Positions 36,377 through 44,667 of a DNA stretch of 64,000 bases are shown in pieces. The DNA is taken from assembly GCA_965223085.1 (NCBI GenBank), contig OZ244981.1:2914001-2978000 (forward strand). Reading direction: 5' to 3'. The translations under genes were made by a program, and so were the position numbers. Under the pieces are notes generated by a model, which saw only the letters and a list, made by a program, of their open reading frames with translations, did not search any database and had not been told where the DNA came from. Source of the stretch: CBDCVO01 sp965223085 (GTDB lineage Bacteria > Pseudomonadota > Gammaproteobacteria > Ga0077536). Position 1 is the first letter of the stretch, and every line of letters starts with the position of its first letter.

Positions 36377-38122
36377 ATGAAAACGCCTGGCAATATACGC
36401 TTAGCGCTAGACGCGTGGTTCGATAAACACCGCCGTAATTTAGCCTCTCCGCGAGCGCTTGTATTGTTATCTATTTTTGGACTCGCGGTTGGCGTGATCT
36501 CCGGCTTGCTGGTCATCGCGTTTCGCGCCTTAGTCCGTCTGGGTCAAGCGGCCTTGATACCCACGGGAGAATTCGAACGTTTCGAATCATTGGCGCCGCT
36601 GCAAGTATTTATCATCCCACTCGTTGGTGGTTTGATTCTCGGCATCGTGGCGCAAATGCTTAAGGCGCAGAGTCGACGAGCAGGCATACAACACGTTATG
36701 GAGCGCTTGCAGTATAACGAAGCACATTTGCCGTGGCGCAATCTCGTGTGGCAATTCTGTGGTGGCGTTGCTGCGCTAATCAGTGGCCAGTCAGTCGGGC
36801 GCGAAGCGCCCAGCGTTCATTTAGGTGCCGGCACCGCGAGCTTGCTAGGCCAGCGTTTACGGCTGCCGAATAACGCCATTCGTATTTTGGTCGCTAGTGG
36901 CACGGCCGCCGGTATCGCCGCTTCGTTTAATACGCCGCTCGCCGGTGTGGCGTTCGCGATGGAGGTCGTGCTCATGGAATACACCATCGTCCAGTTCACA
37001 CCGGTTATTATCGCGGCGGTGGCGGCGACGGTCATGGCACGCGCAGTATTTGGTACCGCACCGATATTCTACGTGCCACAGCTGGGGATCGCCTCACAAT
37101 GGGAGCTCGCCTACGTCGCACTGATGGGTTTATACGTCGCCGTCATGGCGTCGTTGTTTATCGAGACCGTGCGCTGTTTTCAACGCTGGAGCGCGCGGTG
37201 GCCGGTGTGGATGTGCTTGGCGAGCGCTGGATGTGCCGTTGGTGTGATCGGGCAATTGGCGCCGGAAGTGCTCGGCATGGGTTACGATACTGTCGATAGC
37301 TTGATGTTCAACGATCTGGTCGTGGGTACGCTTGCGGTTATTCTCGGGTGCAAAATCATCGCGACTGCCGCTTGCGTCGGCAGCGGTATGCCGGGCGGAT
37401 TGGTGGGGCCGACGTTGGTGATCGGCGCGATCATCGGCGGCATGTTCGGGGCGATGAGTAACTATATTCCAGGCTTTACCTCGAATCAGGGTCTTCTCGT
37501 CATGCTCGGTATGGGGGCAATGATGTCGGCCACTTTGCAAGCGCCCCTGGCAGCGTTATTAGCGATGCTGGAACTTACCGCAAACCCGCATCTTATTTTG
37601 CCTGCTATGCTCGCGATAGTTGTCGCCAACGTGATGGCACAGGCGGTGTTTAAACAGGAGTCGGTTTTCGTGATCTCGATGCGCGACGCCGGTCTCGATT
37701 ATCGTAGTGATCCGCTTACCCAGAGCTTGCGCGGGATCGGTGTGGCGATGGTGATGAATCGCAATGTAGTAGCGGCACCTGCGGTCGTCAGCCTCGGCGA
37801 GGCACGCGCCCTACTGGCTGAGCAACCAAACTACATTATTATTACTAGCGATGATGAGCGGCGCGATCTATTGCCCGCCTCAGATCTTGCCCGTCACCTC
37901 GAACACGCTGAGGAAGAACCCGTGGTACTGCGGGAGATCCCCGCACAACGTGAGGAGATGGCGTCGGTGTTTGTTCAGTCAACTTTGCAACAAGCCCGCG
38001 ACATTATGGCCAAGGCAGGCGTAAACGCCTTATATGTACGCGATTTTGGTCCTGCGGTTGGGCGACCTGCCGGTGTGATACTGCGCCGTGATTTGGAAGC
38101 GACCTACCGTCTGCCGAGATGA
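36377..38122 (+). CDS. ClC family chloride channel/transporter
   Basis: Integral membrane protein with roughly ten to twelve helices in the first 430 residues and a C-terminal cytosolic region (about 450-580) that looks like a divergent CBS pair. The gating glutamate is present as E143 in SVGREAPSVHLG. The third selectivity-filter motif reads GSGMPGGLVGPTLVIG. The proton glutamate of the E. coli exchanger (E203) corresponds to Val in FAMEVVLMEY, and the first filter motif GSGIP is not conserved (RRAGIQHV). Anion conduction is likely, but coupling to protons is doubtful. The 170-bp gap before the gene carries a 6-bp GTAA-capped hairpin (36222-36237) and the dispersed repeat. Confidence 0.88.
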   Translation: MKTPGNIRLALDAWFDKHRRNLASPRALVLLSIFGLAVGVISGLLVIAFRALVRLGQAALIPTGEFERFESLAPLQVFIIPLVGGLILGIVAQMLKAQSRRAGIQHVMERLQYNEAHLPWRNLVWQFCGGVAALISGQSVGREAPSVHLGAGTASLLGQRLRLPNNAIRILVASGTAAGIAASFNTPLAGVAFAMEVVLMEYTIVQFTPVIIAAVAATVMARAVFGTAPIFYVPQLGIASQWELAYVALMGLYVAVMASLFIETVRCFQRWSARWPVWMCLASAGCAVGVIGQLAPEVLGMGYDTVDSLMFNDLVVGTLAVILGCKIIATAACVGSGMPGGLVGPTLVIGAIIGGMFGAMSNYIPGFTSNQGLLVMLGMGAMMSATLQAPLAALLAMLELTANPHLILPAMLAIVVANVMAQAVFKQESVFVISMRDAGLDYRSDPLTQSLRGIGVAMVMNRNVVAAPAVVSLGEARALLAEQPNYIIITSDDERRDLLPASDLARHLEHAEEEPVVLREIPAQREEMASVFVQSTLQQARDIMAKAGVNALYVRDFGPAVGRPAGVILRRDLEATYRLPR

Positions 38123-38201
38123 GCGCGGCGTTCCTAGAAGCGTTGAGAAAAAGCGAGTTCTCTGGTAGCGTCGGGCAACTAACACCGGTCACCTAGAGCA
38201 C

Positions 38202-38230
38202 TTAACGCGTGCCCGCGGTCTATTTATATC
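38202..38230 (+). promoter_or_regulatory. Candidate promoter for the pyrG operon
   Basis: TTAACG and TATATC are separated by 17 bp in the 142-bp gap before pyrG. Each box matches the sigma-70 consensus at four of six positions, so support is modest. Confidence 0.3.
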
Positions 38231-38264
38231 TCAGTAGGGAACTGCCCAAAATCCACAATCTCGT

Positions 38265-39920
38265 ATGACACGCTATATTTTTATTACCGGTGGCGTCGTC
38301 TCCTCTTTGGGCAAAGGTATCGCCTCTGCTTCGCTGGGCGCTATTCTCGAAGCGCGCGGACTCAATATCGCGATGATCAAACTCGATCCCTATATCAATG
38401 TCGATCCCGGCACGATGAGTCCGTTTCAACATGGTGAAGTGTTTGTTACCGAGGATGGCGCAGAAACCGATCTCGATCTCGGACACTACGAGCGTTTTGT
38501 ACGCTGTCGCACTAGTGCGAAAAGCAACTACACGACGGGGCGCATCTACGCAAATGTGATCCGTAAAGAACGGCGCGGTGAGTATCTCGGTGCGACAGTT
38601 CAGGTGATTCCGCATATCACCGATGAAATCATCGCCGGTGTGAAGGATGGTGCTCGCGGCGCTGAAATCGCGATGGTTGAAATTGGTGGCACGGTAGGGG
38701 ACATCGAGTCTTTACCTTTCCTGGAAGCGATCCGGCAAATGCGGGTCGAACTTGGGCCCGGCTACGCGCTTTATATTCATCTCACTTTGGTACCCTATAT
38801 CGCTTCTGCAGGCGAGATGAAGACTAAACCGACGCAACATTCGGTTAAGGAATTACGCTCCATTGGCATTCAGCCCGACATCTTAATGTGTCGCGCGGAT
38901 CGCCCGTTACCTGCCTCTGAGCGGCGCAAAATCGCGTTGTTCACGAATGTCGAGGAGCGCGCTGTTATTGCTGCCTACGATGCCGAATCGATCTATCAGA
39001 TCCCGTTAATGCTGCATGAGCAGGGTTTAGACGAGATTGTGGTTGAGAAACTCGATATCGAAGCGCCGCCGGCAAACTTGGCAGAGTGGTGCGACGTGGT
39101 CGACGCGATGAAGCAACCTCGGGCGGAAATCGACATCGCCATGGTCGGTAAATATGTGCATCTGACGGAATCGTACAAGTCTTTGTCAGAAGCCTTAATG
39201 CACGCCGGTATTCAGACCCGTACGCGGGTAAATATTCACTATGTCGATTCAGAACTTATTGAGCGCGACGGGGTGGCTTGCCTGGAGAATATGAGTGCGA
39301 TTTTGGTTCCCGGCGGCTTTGGAGAACGTGGCATCGAGGGAAAAATCGAGGCGGTCAAATTCGCGCGCACAGAAAAGATACCTTATCTCGGTATATGCTT
39401 GGGGATGCAGGTCGCGGTTATCGAGATTGCACGCAATTGTGCCGGTTTGTCCGCAGCACACAGTACGGAATTCGAAGTACTTAGTCCGCATCCCGTAATC
39501 GCACTGATTACAGAGTGGATGGCGGTCGACGGCGCCGTGCAGCGGCGCGACAAGGAGTCGGACAAAGGCGGCACGATGCGACTCGGGGGGCAGCAGTGTA
39601 AATTGGCGCCCGAAAGTTTTGTGGCGCGCGCTTACGGCACCGAGACGATCATGGAACGCCACCGCCACCGCTATGAATTCAATAATACCTACACCATGGA
39701 ACTCGAGGCGGCGGGTATGAGGATCGCCGGTCGTTCGATGGATGGTAATCTCGTTGAGATCGTCGAAATCCCGACCCATCCCTGGTTTGTTGGCTGTCAA
39801 TTCCATCCTGAATTTACCTCCACGCCTCGCGACGGGCATCCGCTTTTCATAGCGTTTGTGCAGGCGGCACTTCGATTTGGACGACACGCGGGCACCGCAA
39901 AGCACGATGCAGTTGCATAA
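38265..39920 (+). CDS. pyrG: CTP synthase
   Basis: Aminates UTP to CTP using glutamine and ATP. The synthase domain starts TRYIFITGGVVSSLGKGIAS with the P-loop, and contains LDPYINVDPGTMSPFQHGEV. The C-terminal class I amidotransferase has the Cys in YLGICLGMQVAVIE and the His-Glu pair in GCQFHPEFTS. Length is 551 aa. It overlaps kdsA by 14 bases and heads the conserved order pyrG-kdsA-eno-ftsB-ispD-ispF. Confidence 0.99.
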   Translation: MTRYIFITGGVVSSLGKGIASASLGAILEARGLNIAMIKLDPYINVDPGTMSPFQHGEVFVTEDGAETDLDLGHYERFVRCRTSAKSNYTTGRIYANVIRKERRGEYLGATVQVIPHITDEIIAGVKDGARGAEIAMVEIGGTVGDIESLPFLEAIRQMRVELGPGYALYIHLTLVPYIASAGEMKTKPTQHSVKELRSIGIQPDILMCRADRPLPASERRKIALFTNVEERAVIAAYDAESIYQIPLMLHEQGLDEIVVEKLDIEAPPANLAEWCDVVDAMKQPRAEIDIAMVGKYVHLTESYKSLSEALMHAGIQTRTRVNIHYVDSELIERDGVACLENMSAILVPGGFGERGIEGKIEAVKFARTEKIPYLGICLGMQVAVIEIARNCAGLSAAHSTEFEVLSPHPVIALITEWMAVDGAVQRRDKESDKGGTMRLGGQQCKLAPESFVARAYGTETIMERHRHRYEFNNTYTMELEAAGMRIAGRSMDGNLVEIVEIPTHPWFVGCQFHPEFTSTPRDGHPLFIAFVQAALRFGRHAGTAKHDAVA

Positions 39921-40749
39921 CTATCTCGTCGGTGACGAGAACCCCTGTGTGCTGATCGCCGGCCCGTGTGTCATCGAGAGCGCAGCGCTCTGTGAAGAAA
40001 TCGCCGGTAAATTGCGGGAAATCACGAACGAGCTCGGGATACCCTACATTTTTAAGGCGTCTTTTGATAAAGCGAACCGGACCTCACATTCCAGCTTTCG
40101 CGGCCCCGGTTTAGAGCGCGGTTTGCAAGTGCTCGAAAAAATTCGCAGCCATTTCGGGATCCCGGTGTTGACAGACGTACATGAAGATACCCCGTTGGCG
40201 GAAGTTGCTGCGGTCGTGGATGTGTTGCAAACACCCGCATTTTTATGTCGGCAGACAAATTTCATTCAAAATGTCGCGCGCTTAGGCAAACCGGTAAACA
40301 TAAAAAAAGGTCAGTTTTTGGCGCCGTGGGACATGCAGCACGTGGTGGCCAAAGCACGCGCGGTTGGCAATGATCAAATCATGGTGTGCGAACGTGGCGC
40401 ATCGTTTGGGTACAATTATTTGATTTCGGACATGCGGGCTTTGGTGATCATGCGCGATGCCGGCGCGCCGGTGATTTTTGATGCGACGCATTCCACCCAG
40501 ATCCCCGGGGGCCAGGGCGCGGCTTCGGGTGGTCAAAAAGAGTTCGTACCAGCGCTAGCGCGCGCCGCAACCGCCGTCGGCATAGCCGGTTTATTTATGG
40601 AGACGCATCCACACCCGGAACGGGCCCTGAGCGATGGCCCGAACAGTTGGCCTTTGCGCGACATGCCGCCGTTGTTGGAAGCGATAAAATGCATCGACGA
40701 TGCCGTAAAAAATGCGGGTGTTATGGCGAGACGCATGGATACTAACTAG
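39907..40749 (+). CDS. kdsA: 3-deoxy-D-manno-octulosonate 8-phosphate synthase
   Basis: Condenses arabinose 5-phosphate with phosphoenolpyruvate to Kdo8P for lipopolysaccharide core. Motifs: IAGPCVIES, FKASFDKANRTSHSSFRGPG, KKGQFLAPWDM, CERGASFGYNYLISDMRAL and FMETHPHPERALSDGPN. I chose the ATG at 39907, inside the end of pyrG, because it gives the normal 280 aa. An in-frame upstream start would add 17 residues unrelated to the family. The Cys in IAGPCVIES is common to both metal-dependent and independent forms, so metal need is not assigned. Confidence 0.98.
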   Translation: MQLHNYLVGDENPCVLIAGPCVIESAALCEEIAGKLREITNELGIPYIFKASFDKANRTSHSSFRGPGLERGLQVLEKIRSHFGIPVLTDVHEDTPLAEVAAVVDVLQTPAFLCRQTNFIQNVARLGKPVNIKKGQFLAPWDMQHVVAKARAVGNDQIMVCERGASFGYNYLISDMRALVIMRDAGAPVIFDATHSTQIPGGQGAASGGQKEFVPALARAATAVGIAGLFMETHPHPERALSDGPNSWPLRDMPPLLEAIKCIDDAVKNAGVMARRMDTN

Positions 40750-40762
40750 CTGGGGAACCTGA

Positions 40763-42046
40763 ATGTCGGAAATTGCACAACTACGGGCGCTAGAAATTAT
40801 CGATTCGCGCGGTAATCCGACCGTGCGCACAGAGATCGTAACCGCGACAGGCGCACGCGGTGCCGCGGCGGTCCCATCCGGGGCTTCGACTGGTGAGCGA
40901 GAAGCGTTGGAAATGCGCGATGGTGATCCTAATCGTTATCTCGGCAAAGGGGTGTTGAATGCAGTACGAAACGTTAACGATGAAATCGCCCCGCTTCTGA
41001 TCGGTCACGAAGTCACTGATCAGAACGGTATCGATCAGTGCATGCTAGCCGCAGACGGTACGCCCAATAAAGCGCGTTTGGGCGCTAATGCGATGCTGTC
41101 AGTATCGATGGCCGCAGCCCACGCCGACGCGAACGAGCGAGCTTTGCCGCTTTACGCGAGCTTAGTAGCGGCGGATCGTTATGAAATGCCGGTGCCGATG
41201 ATGAATATAATCAACGGTGGAGCGCACGCCAGCAACAGCGTCGATTTCCAGGAATTTATGATTTTGCCTGTAGGTGCGAGCAGCTTTCGGGAAGCCTTGC
41301 GCTGTGGCGTCGAAGTTTTTCATGCGCTGAAGTCGGTGCTTGCCGCACGTAGTATGGGAACAACCGTCGGTGACGAAGGCGGCTTCGCGCCGGATCTCCC
41401 TTCTAATCGCGCCGCCTTGGACTTAATCGAGGTCGCGGTGAAGGACGCTGGGTTCTCGCTGGGCGATGACGTGTTGTTGGGTTTAGACGTCGCGAGTTCC
41501 GAATTTTATCGTGACGGAGATTATCGACTTGACTCTGAAAATCGAACGCTTTCCAGTACCCAATTCGTCGATATGTTAGCGGAATGGACTCAAGACTACC
41601 CGATTATTTCCGTCGAGGACGGTATGGATCAAAATGATTGGGACGGTTGGCGTTTGCTTACGCAACGCATCGGCGATCGTGTGCAGCTCGTTGGTGATGA
41701 TTTATTTGTTACCAATGCAAAAATTCTAGAACGAGGCATCCAAGCAAACGTGGCGAATTCGATATTGATAAAAGTCAACCAAATTGGGACGTTGACGGAA
41801 ACGTTTGCGGCCATCGAAAAAGCGCGTCAAGCGAATTACACGGCCGTGGTTTCGCACCGTTCCGGGGAAACGGAAGATACAACGATCGCCGATATCGCCG
41901 TGGCGAATTCTACCGGCCAGATAAAGACGGGGTCGTTATCCCGATCGGATCGGGTCGCAAAATATAACCGCCTGCTGGTGATCGAAGACGAACTTGGTAA
42001 GCGAGCCTCCTACCGGGGACGCGAAGTTTTTTATAATTTGCACTAG
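40763..42046 (+). CDS. eno: Enolase
   Basis: Interconverts 2-phosphoglycerate and phosphoenolpyruvate; also a component of the RNA degradosome in E. coli. The family blocks are SRGNPTVRTE, VPSGASTGEREALEMRDGD, GDEGGFAPDL and the signature ILIKVNQIGTLTET, with the catalytic Lys in that signature and SHRSGETEDTTIADIAVA after it. Length is 427 aa. It lies 13 bp after kdsA and directly abuts ftsB. Confidence 0.99.
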   Translation: MSEIAQLRALEIIDSRGNPTVRTEIVTATGARGAAAVPSGASTGEREALEMRDGDPNRYLGKGVLNAVRNVNDEIAPLLIGHEVTDQNGIDQCMLAADGTPNKARLGANAMLSVSMAAAHADANERALPLYASLVAADRYEMPVPMMNIINGGAHASNSVDFQEFMILPVGASSFREALRCGVEVFHALKSVLAARSMGTTVGDEGGFAPDLPSNRAALDLIEVAVKDAGFSLGDDVLLGLDVASSEFYRDGDYRLDSENRTLSSTQFVDMLAEWTQDYPIISVEDGMDQNDWDGWRLLTQRIGDRVQLVGDDLFVTNAKILERGIQANVANSILIKVNQIGTLTETFAAIEKARQANYTAVVSHRSGETEDTTIADIAVANSTGQIKTGSLSRSDRVAKYNRLLVIEDELGKRASYRGREVFYNLH

Positions 42047-42355
42047 ATGCGCTTTATTAATGTCCTATTGGTGGTTTTTTTATGTGGTGTCCAGGCGACG
42101 CTATGGTTGGGGCGGGGTGGGATCCGTGATGTAGCCCGCTACGATCGCGAGCTCGCGACGCAAACGGCGCGTGTCGAAGCGCTCCGCGCTCGCAACGTAG
42201 CGCTCATGGCGGAAGTAATAGATCTCAAGGAAGGGTTAGAAGCGATCGAAGAACTTGCACGCAGCGAAATGGGGATGGTGAAAAAGGACGAGGTCTTCTA
42301 CCAAATTGTAGCGCCGACTAAAATGCGTGCCGGCGTCGCTACGGACCATGAGTGA
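42047..42355 (+). CDS. ftsB: Cell division protein FtsB
   Basis: Bitopic inner-membrane protein of the FtsQLB divisome complex. 102 aa: short N terminus, one transmembrane helix (about residues 4-21), then a periplasmic coiled coil (about 30-72) with RELATQTARVEALRARN and the conserved close EELARSEMGMVKKDEVFYQI. The ATG follows the eno stop codon without a gap, and the end overlaps ispD by eight bases. Confidence 0.95.
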   Translation: MRFINVLLVVFLCGVQATLWLGRGGIRDVARYDRELATQTARVEALRARNVALMAEVIDLKEGLEAIEELARSEMGMVKKDEVFYQIVAPTKMRAGVATDHE

Positions 42356-43058
42356 AGCGCAGGCGTTGTGGGCGGTAGTGCCCGCCGCCGGTAAGGGTGC
42401 GCGCATGGGTAGCGAGGTCCCAAAGCAATACCTTAGGCTACGCGGCCGCCCGGTCATCGCTCATACGCTGGCGCGGTTGTTGCAAAACGATCGCTTGCAA
42501 CGCATTGCGGTCGCGATCGCAGCAGACGATCAACGCATCGCGGGGGTTGTGGGTGAATTTTCGCCGCAGGTATTTACGGTTCAAGGCGGGGCTGAACGGC
42601 GTGACTCGGTGCTCGCGGGCTTGCATGCATTAAGTGCATTTGCCGATGCGGAAGATTGGGTTTTAGTGCACGACGCGGCGCGACCTTGCGTACGTGCTGA
42701 GGACATCGACGCGATGCTCGATGCACTCGGCGACAGCCGCGACGGGGGGCTGCTCGGCGTACCCGCCAGGGATACGCTTAAACAGTGCGACCCACAGGGC
42801 ACGGTTGCTGCCACGCTTGATCGCAATTCGATTTGGCACGCCTTTACGCCGCAAATGTTTCGCCTGGGTCAACTGCGAGCGGCGCTCGAGCATTCCTTGG
42901 CACGCGGAATACCCGTAACCGACGAAGCACAAGCGATCGAACTCAGCGGTGGGCAGCCACGCATGATTACTGGTGCCGCCGATAATATCAAGATCACGCG
43001 CCCGCAAGATTTAGCGCTCGCCGCCGCGTTTATGGCGGCGCAGGAAAACGATGTCTAA
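42348..43058 (+). CDS. ispD: 2-C-methyl-D-erythritol 4-phosphate cytidylyltransferase
   Basis: Third step of the MEP isoprenoid pathway. The nucleotide-binding motif is VVPAAGKGARMGSEVPKQYL, with VLVHDAARPCV and the C-terminal TDEAQAIE and NIKITRPQDLALA. The ATG at 42348 overlaps the end of ftsB and gives 236 aa. An in-frame start seven codons earlier is less likely. It overlaps ispF by eight bases, so ftsB-ispD-ispF are tightly coupled. Confidence 0.97.
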   Translation: MSEAQALWAVVPAAGKGARMGSEVPKQYLRLRGRPVIAHTLARLLQNDRLQRIAVAIAADDQRIAGVVGEFSPQVFTVQGGAERRDSVLAGLHALSAFADAEDWVLVHDAARPCVRAEDIDAMLDALGDSRDGGLLGVPARDTLKQCDPQGTVAATLDRNSIWHAFTPQMFRLGQLRAALEHSLARGIPVTDEAQAIELSGGQPRMITGAADNIKITRPQDLALAAAFMAAQENDV

Positions 43059-43536
43059 GCAAATGCGTATCGGCCAAGGTTACGACGCCCATCGTTTCGG
43101 TTCTGGTGATCACGTGGTGCTGGGTGGTGTGCGCATTCCATACGAACACGGCCTTGCAGCGCACTCTGATGGCGACGTATTGCTGCACGCTATTTGTGAT
43201 GCGCTGCTCGGCGCTGTCGGCCAGGGTGATTTGGGCCGGCATTTTCCCGATAGTGATCCCGCCTACCACAATATCGACAGCCGTGAGTTGCTGCGGCAAG
43301 TCGTGGCTTTAATTCATGATGCGGGTTTTACGGTTGCCAATATCGACGCGACGGTGATCGCGGAACGACCGCGAATAGCACCCCATGTGGTGGACATGCA
43401 GGTCACTATTGCGAGCGACTTAAACGTTGAGGCGCACTGCGTTAACGTTAAAGCCACGACAACCGAAAAAATGGGTTTTACGGGTCGCGGCGAAGGGATC
43501 GCGGCGCTTGCGATCGCGTTAGTCGTCGCGAAATAG
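43051..43536 (+). CDS. ispF: 2-C-methyl-D-erythritol 2,4-cyclodiphosphate synthase
   Basis: Fifth step of the MEP pathway; trimeric zinc enzyme. Metal and substrate motifs: IGQGYDAHRF at the N terminus (Asp-x-His), HSDGDVLLHAICDALLGA, HFPDSDPAYHNIDSR and NVKATTTEKMGFTGRGEGIAA. Length is 161 aa. In many relatives truD, surE and pcm follow; here the decayed accessory region begins instead. Confidence 0.98.
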   Translation: MSKQMRIGQGYDAHRFGSGDHVVLGGVRIPYEHGLAAHSDGDVLLHAICDALLGAVGQGDLGRHFPDSDPAYHNIDSRELLRQVVALIHDAGFTVANIDATVIAERPRIAPHVVDMQVTIASDLNVEAHCVNVKATTTEKMGFTGRGEGIAALAIALVVAK

Positions 43537-43883
43537 ACCCCCAGCTGTTGTTCTAGCCCCGAATTGCGTGGGTAATCGATCCACAGCACTCAATTGCAGC
43601 ACTCTGGCACTCTGGGGCCACACTCTGGGGCCAGGTCTTGTCTTTTGCCTTGTCTTTTAATTTCAATAGGCGGAGAGTTCAGTCTCTCTCCCGCTGCGAA
43701 GCGGATCTGGACGGAGGGCAAGCCGATCATCGCCGATTACGGTCGTGGTATTGAAGATCCCCCTTGTTGCGCTACAAAGACGAAGGCTTGCAGGAGCGGG
43801 AGATGATGGGTGGGCATAACCGCGAACGAGCGAGGACGCCGGCGACGACAAAATCGCGCCGTATCATTGAATGGCGGTGTGAG
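43537..43883 (+). other. Non-coding left border of the accessory region
   Basis: About 350 bp without a recognisable gene between ispF and the lipoprotein remnant. It begins with a stretch (CTAGCCCCGAATTGCG, from 43553) that weakly resembles the dispersed repeat, then holds the short tandem repeats listed separately. Short frames on both strands have no recognisable product. Degenerate transposase sequence is possible but cannot be shown by eye. Confidence 0.5.
43608..43658 (+). repeat. Short tandem repeats at a likely transposon scar
   Basis: Two perfect, directly adjoining copies of CACTCTGGGGCCA (43608-43620, 43621-43633) are followed by two copies of CTTGTCTTTT (43637-43646, 43649-43658). 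A GGGGYCAGGTCTTG stretch leading into repeated TTGYCTTTT is what I recall upstream of REP-associated tyrosine transposases. Their coding region is not found here, so this would be a scar. Confidence 0.55.
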
Positions 43884-44635
43884 ATGGGCGCACGTCGGTG
43901 CGTAGTCCAGGTTCGTGCCATTCGATTGATCGTGGTTTTCGTGTGTTGTTTTTTAAGCGGTTGTGGCGTCGTACATAAAAGCCACCGGGAGTACAAAGCG
44001 TTTCAAGCCCTGTGCAATGCTCCGGACCGGCGGTTTATCAAACGACAATCCGTCGTTGGGGGTATTACTTAGGGGAGTATGGAATCACCGCTTCCCACAA
44101 TTGCGATGGCAGCTGGAGGAGCTTTTTCGATCCGGGTTACCGTTATTACGAATGCGAGCTTAAGAAGATTAAACTGCGCGATCACGAAAAGGAACCGGGC
44201 CTTCACCGCTACACGCTAGGTCACGACGGTGATGCCGATTGTTATCCGCTGGCGCGCGATTGGAAAACACCTGGCTACAAAGAATATGAAGCGCGCTAAA
44301 GGACGCTGTTTATACATTGAAAAAATCGAGACTGTGCGGAGCCGCTATGCGTACTACCACGAAAGCGGTTTTATAAAGGACGGCAGACGATACGACAAGG
44401 CACCCGGTTCAAGTACGCTTGAACCGGCAGCGAAAGATATCTACGACGAAGCAAAGCAGATAACCACGTATTTCGGAGCTCGCATTGTGGACCGCCTGAC
44501 GGGGGAGGTGATCGCGCGATATCGCGATTACCATTGTTTTATCACTATTTCCCGAACCACCAACTTCCGACGGAGTATGCCGGTGCCTACGAATGTGACG
44601 AAACAAAATTCTTTCCGATCAAAGCAGTTTACTGA
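43884..44635 (+). pseudogene. Frameshifted lipoprotein of unknown function
   Basis: The first frame has a signal peptide with lipobox LSGC (Cys 27) and ends early. The sequence continues as one plausible protein across three frames: after GGGGG at 44058-44062 (YYLGEYGITASHNCDGSW), after about 44295 (KGRCLYIEKIETVRSRYAYY), and after TTTT at 44537-44540 (YHYFPNHQLPTEYAGAYECD), ending at TGA 44633. Restoring one G and one T, and removing one base at the middle site, gives a continuous lipoprotein of about 250 aa. I do not recognise the family. The lipase remnant starts just downstream on the same strand. Confidence 0.7.
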
Positions 44636-44667
44636 CGCGTGCGTCTGATGCGGCTTATATTGATCGG

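Noticed and set aside
44012..44299. Separate small gene of about 95 codons inside the lipoprotein region
   Set aside because: It joins smoothly to the frames before and after it once single-base losses are corrected, so it is a fragment of the broken lipoprotein gene.
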